Shown here: positions 62,471 through 64,000 of the stretch, in pieces | Layout: each line of letters opens with the position of its first letter | How positions within the stretch are numbered: position 1 is the first letter of the stretch | NCBI GenBank assembly: GCA_963691815.1 | Contig: OY829648.1 | Coordinates: 26,404,917 to 26,468,916, forward strand | From: Echiichthys vipera | Taxonomy: Eukaryota > Chordata > Actinopteri > Perciformes > Trachinidae | Length of the DNA stretch: 64,000 nt | Direction: 5' to 3' | Position numbers and translations under genes: made by a program | The notes under the pieces: generated by a model | Databases searched by the model: none | What the model was told of the DNA's origin: nothing | The model's input: the letters and a program-made list of their open reading frames with translations, nothing else

Positions 62471-62760
62471 TTATGCTACAGCAACACCACACAGCTGTTG
62501 TTGTAACGACTCCACCACATCAGTGTTTACTGAACAAATCAATGTGGGGATCTGGAGTCTAATGCATTCAGTGTTGCTGTTCCTGCACATGATTATTGCA
62601 CCTTGGTTGTTCTGATCAGTGCATTCCGTTCCTGCTGGTGTTTTGCATCCTTCTGCTATGTGCTGGACTGTCTCAGAGGCATTTTTGCACAGTCTGCACC
62701 TCCTCCACAGTACCTGTAACTCTTTTAACAGCTGATGATGTCTTAGAGAAGTGTCCTGCC
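62471..62760 (-). mobile_element. non-LTR retrotransposon 3' ORF fragment with zinc knuckle
   Basis: The minus-strand frame reads LWRRCRLCKNASETVQHIAE GCKTPAGTEC, a C-x2-C-x8-H-x4-C zinc knuckle as found after the RT domain in retroelements with restriction-like endonucleases, and then decays. It is a different lineage from the 52.2 kb fragment but the same arrangement. No RT is found next to it. Confidence 0.6.
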
Positions 62761-64000
62761 CTGGCACCCACTTTCCTTTTTCACCCACACCTCCCCATCT
62801 TTCTTCTCAAACAACAGAATGTTAGCAACTGATGAGAATATAGTGGATTATATCTTTGCAGGAAATCCAAACAAAAAAGTGAACAATGGACTTCCTTGTA
62901 CACTGGTCTAAAATTAATTCTATTTTTGTATATTCTGAATATGTGAACAGGCAATATTTTGCTAACATGTTTTATCAAATCAGCTTTATAAGGTAGCAAG
63001 AGTCTGCAGAAACACAACTTCCCTGGGCTAAATATCATCATGCTAACATGCTCACAGTGACGATTCGAACATGCTGTTGTTGAGGAGGTATATTGTGCTG
63101 TGAGGGAGCAGACAGGAACAGATGGAGGTAAAAATAAATTACTTTTAAACAGATTGTCTGTCTTGTGCTGTCGTGATAAAAAAACAACAACTTGTTTTTC
63201 ATAGAAATTCCCGACTTCAGCTTTAATTAAACTGGGATCAACTTTCTCTTCATCATCATTGTGTAAACACAGAACAAGTCTTTGCTTGCACTTTTTCATT
63301 GGTTCCACACATTTTTCAAACCGTTTTTCAAAACCGTGTTAAACCAAAGGAAAACATTTATTCTCAACTGATAGCTTCATTAAACATAAAGGATCAAACT
63401 TCAGCAGTACTTCAAATATTAAGAACAATTAGGTAACACTACATAATACGGCCCGTGACTTGGAGTGTACCTACTGCTCACTTTCAATGTAGGTTGCCCC
63501 TTTTTTCACACAAGTACTGAGTAACTGGGAACGGGAGTCACGCTCTAAGCCTAATTATAGTGTAAAACGCGGGGAAATTAGTGGAGGCAGTGAACAAGAG
63601 TTACTCTGTACTTCTGTGTGAGTTGGTGTAAAGCAGGATTTAAGTTAACAGGAGTTATGCGCTAAGACGCAGCCTAGTTACCCATTAAATGCACGGGGGA
63701 ACCTCACTGTGGATCATTTTCATGAGAACCATATTGATTTGACCTTTTTATACATTCCAGCATTTCTGATGATGTGTTGTGTTCATGACGGAGATCTTAA
63801 CACTACACTGCACGTTTATGTTTGTAGAAAGGCCCGTATTTTGCCCCTGTGGTGAAGCAAACACAATTCTATCATTTATTTATGGGTATAAGCAAACAAG
63901 GGACATCGAATCGTGTTACTTCCCTCCTCTAGGAAAATCTTTATTTGATTTCAGACAATTGAATTTGAAGACAGACTCAGGGTCGGTTTGTTTTGATTGT
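62761..64000. other. intergenic sequence to the window end
   Basis: A 175-residue minus-strand frame (62781-63308) overlaps repeat-like strings (CATGCTAACATGCTCACAGT) and has no recognisable domain, so I do not call it a gene. No other content is seen. Confidence 0.5.

Noticed and set aside
62781..63308. 175-residue minus-strand frame
   Set aside because: It crosses repeat-like strings, has no recognisable domain or splice structure, and AT-rich DNA yields such frames by chance.

Overview
The window is nuclear DNA from a ray-finned fish, probably a percomorph teleost. The evidence is a vertebrate multi-exon gene with GT-AG introns of moderate size, together with a teleost-style repeat load: a V-SINE, Tc1/mariner and TTAA-ended DNA transposons, LINE relics and long CA, GA and TA microsatellites. 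The species cannot be named from the sequence alone.

The only gene I can support is the 3' part of oca2, the melanosomal P protein. It lies on the + strand in fifteen coding exons between 2762 and 41469. Joined in frame, the exons encode 491 residues that line up without net gaps to human OCA2 from about residue 349 to the C-terminus. That is roughly human exons 10-24, counted from remembered exon structure and the 838-residue human length. All boundaries have AG acceptors and GT donors, and every split codon is restored across its intron. The first nine coding or leader exons must lie upstream of base 1. A 3' UTR of about 1 kb follows, with two AATAAA signals. The encoded half-protein holds most of the transmembrane core: the DNVTT and GDPPN motifs of the first permease repeat, a long hydrophilic loop, then the DNIPFT and NGTLIGASANVV motifs of the second repeat. 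Nothing in it looks broken.

The introns (1-41.4 kb) are mostly unique AT-rich DNA with scattered repeats. These include two copies of a TTAA-ended MITE (40-389, about 14400-14551), a degenerate Tc1-like piece near 20.1 kb, a complete but non-coding Tc1/mariner element with TA target sites (21772-22639), a SANT-start-bearing repeat near 27 kb, a Kolobok-like element with a damaged THAP domain (30858-31434) and several long microsatellites. One 385-bp compound CA tract begins only 43 bp after a splice donor.

From 42.45 kb to the end I find no intact gene. This intergenic stretch is a graveyard of mobile elements: a minus-strand V-SINE (about 43055-43343), a third TTAA MITE (48.2-48.9 kb), a non-LTR retrotransposon that has lost its reverse-transcriptase core (50.8-52.5 kb), a LINE tail, a local duplication at 53 kb, a solo LTR with a perfect 5-bp target duplication (53740-54281), two Myb/SANT-like ORF relics on the minus strand (56.75-57.0 and 58.3-58.5 kb), a LINE ORF2 relic at 60 kb and another retroelement zinc-knuckle fragment at 62.5 kb. 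I found no CRISPR, operon, RNA gene or clearly new biological system. The most interesting leads concern the transposon families and possible splicing effects in oca2.
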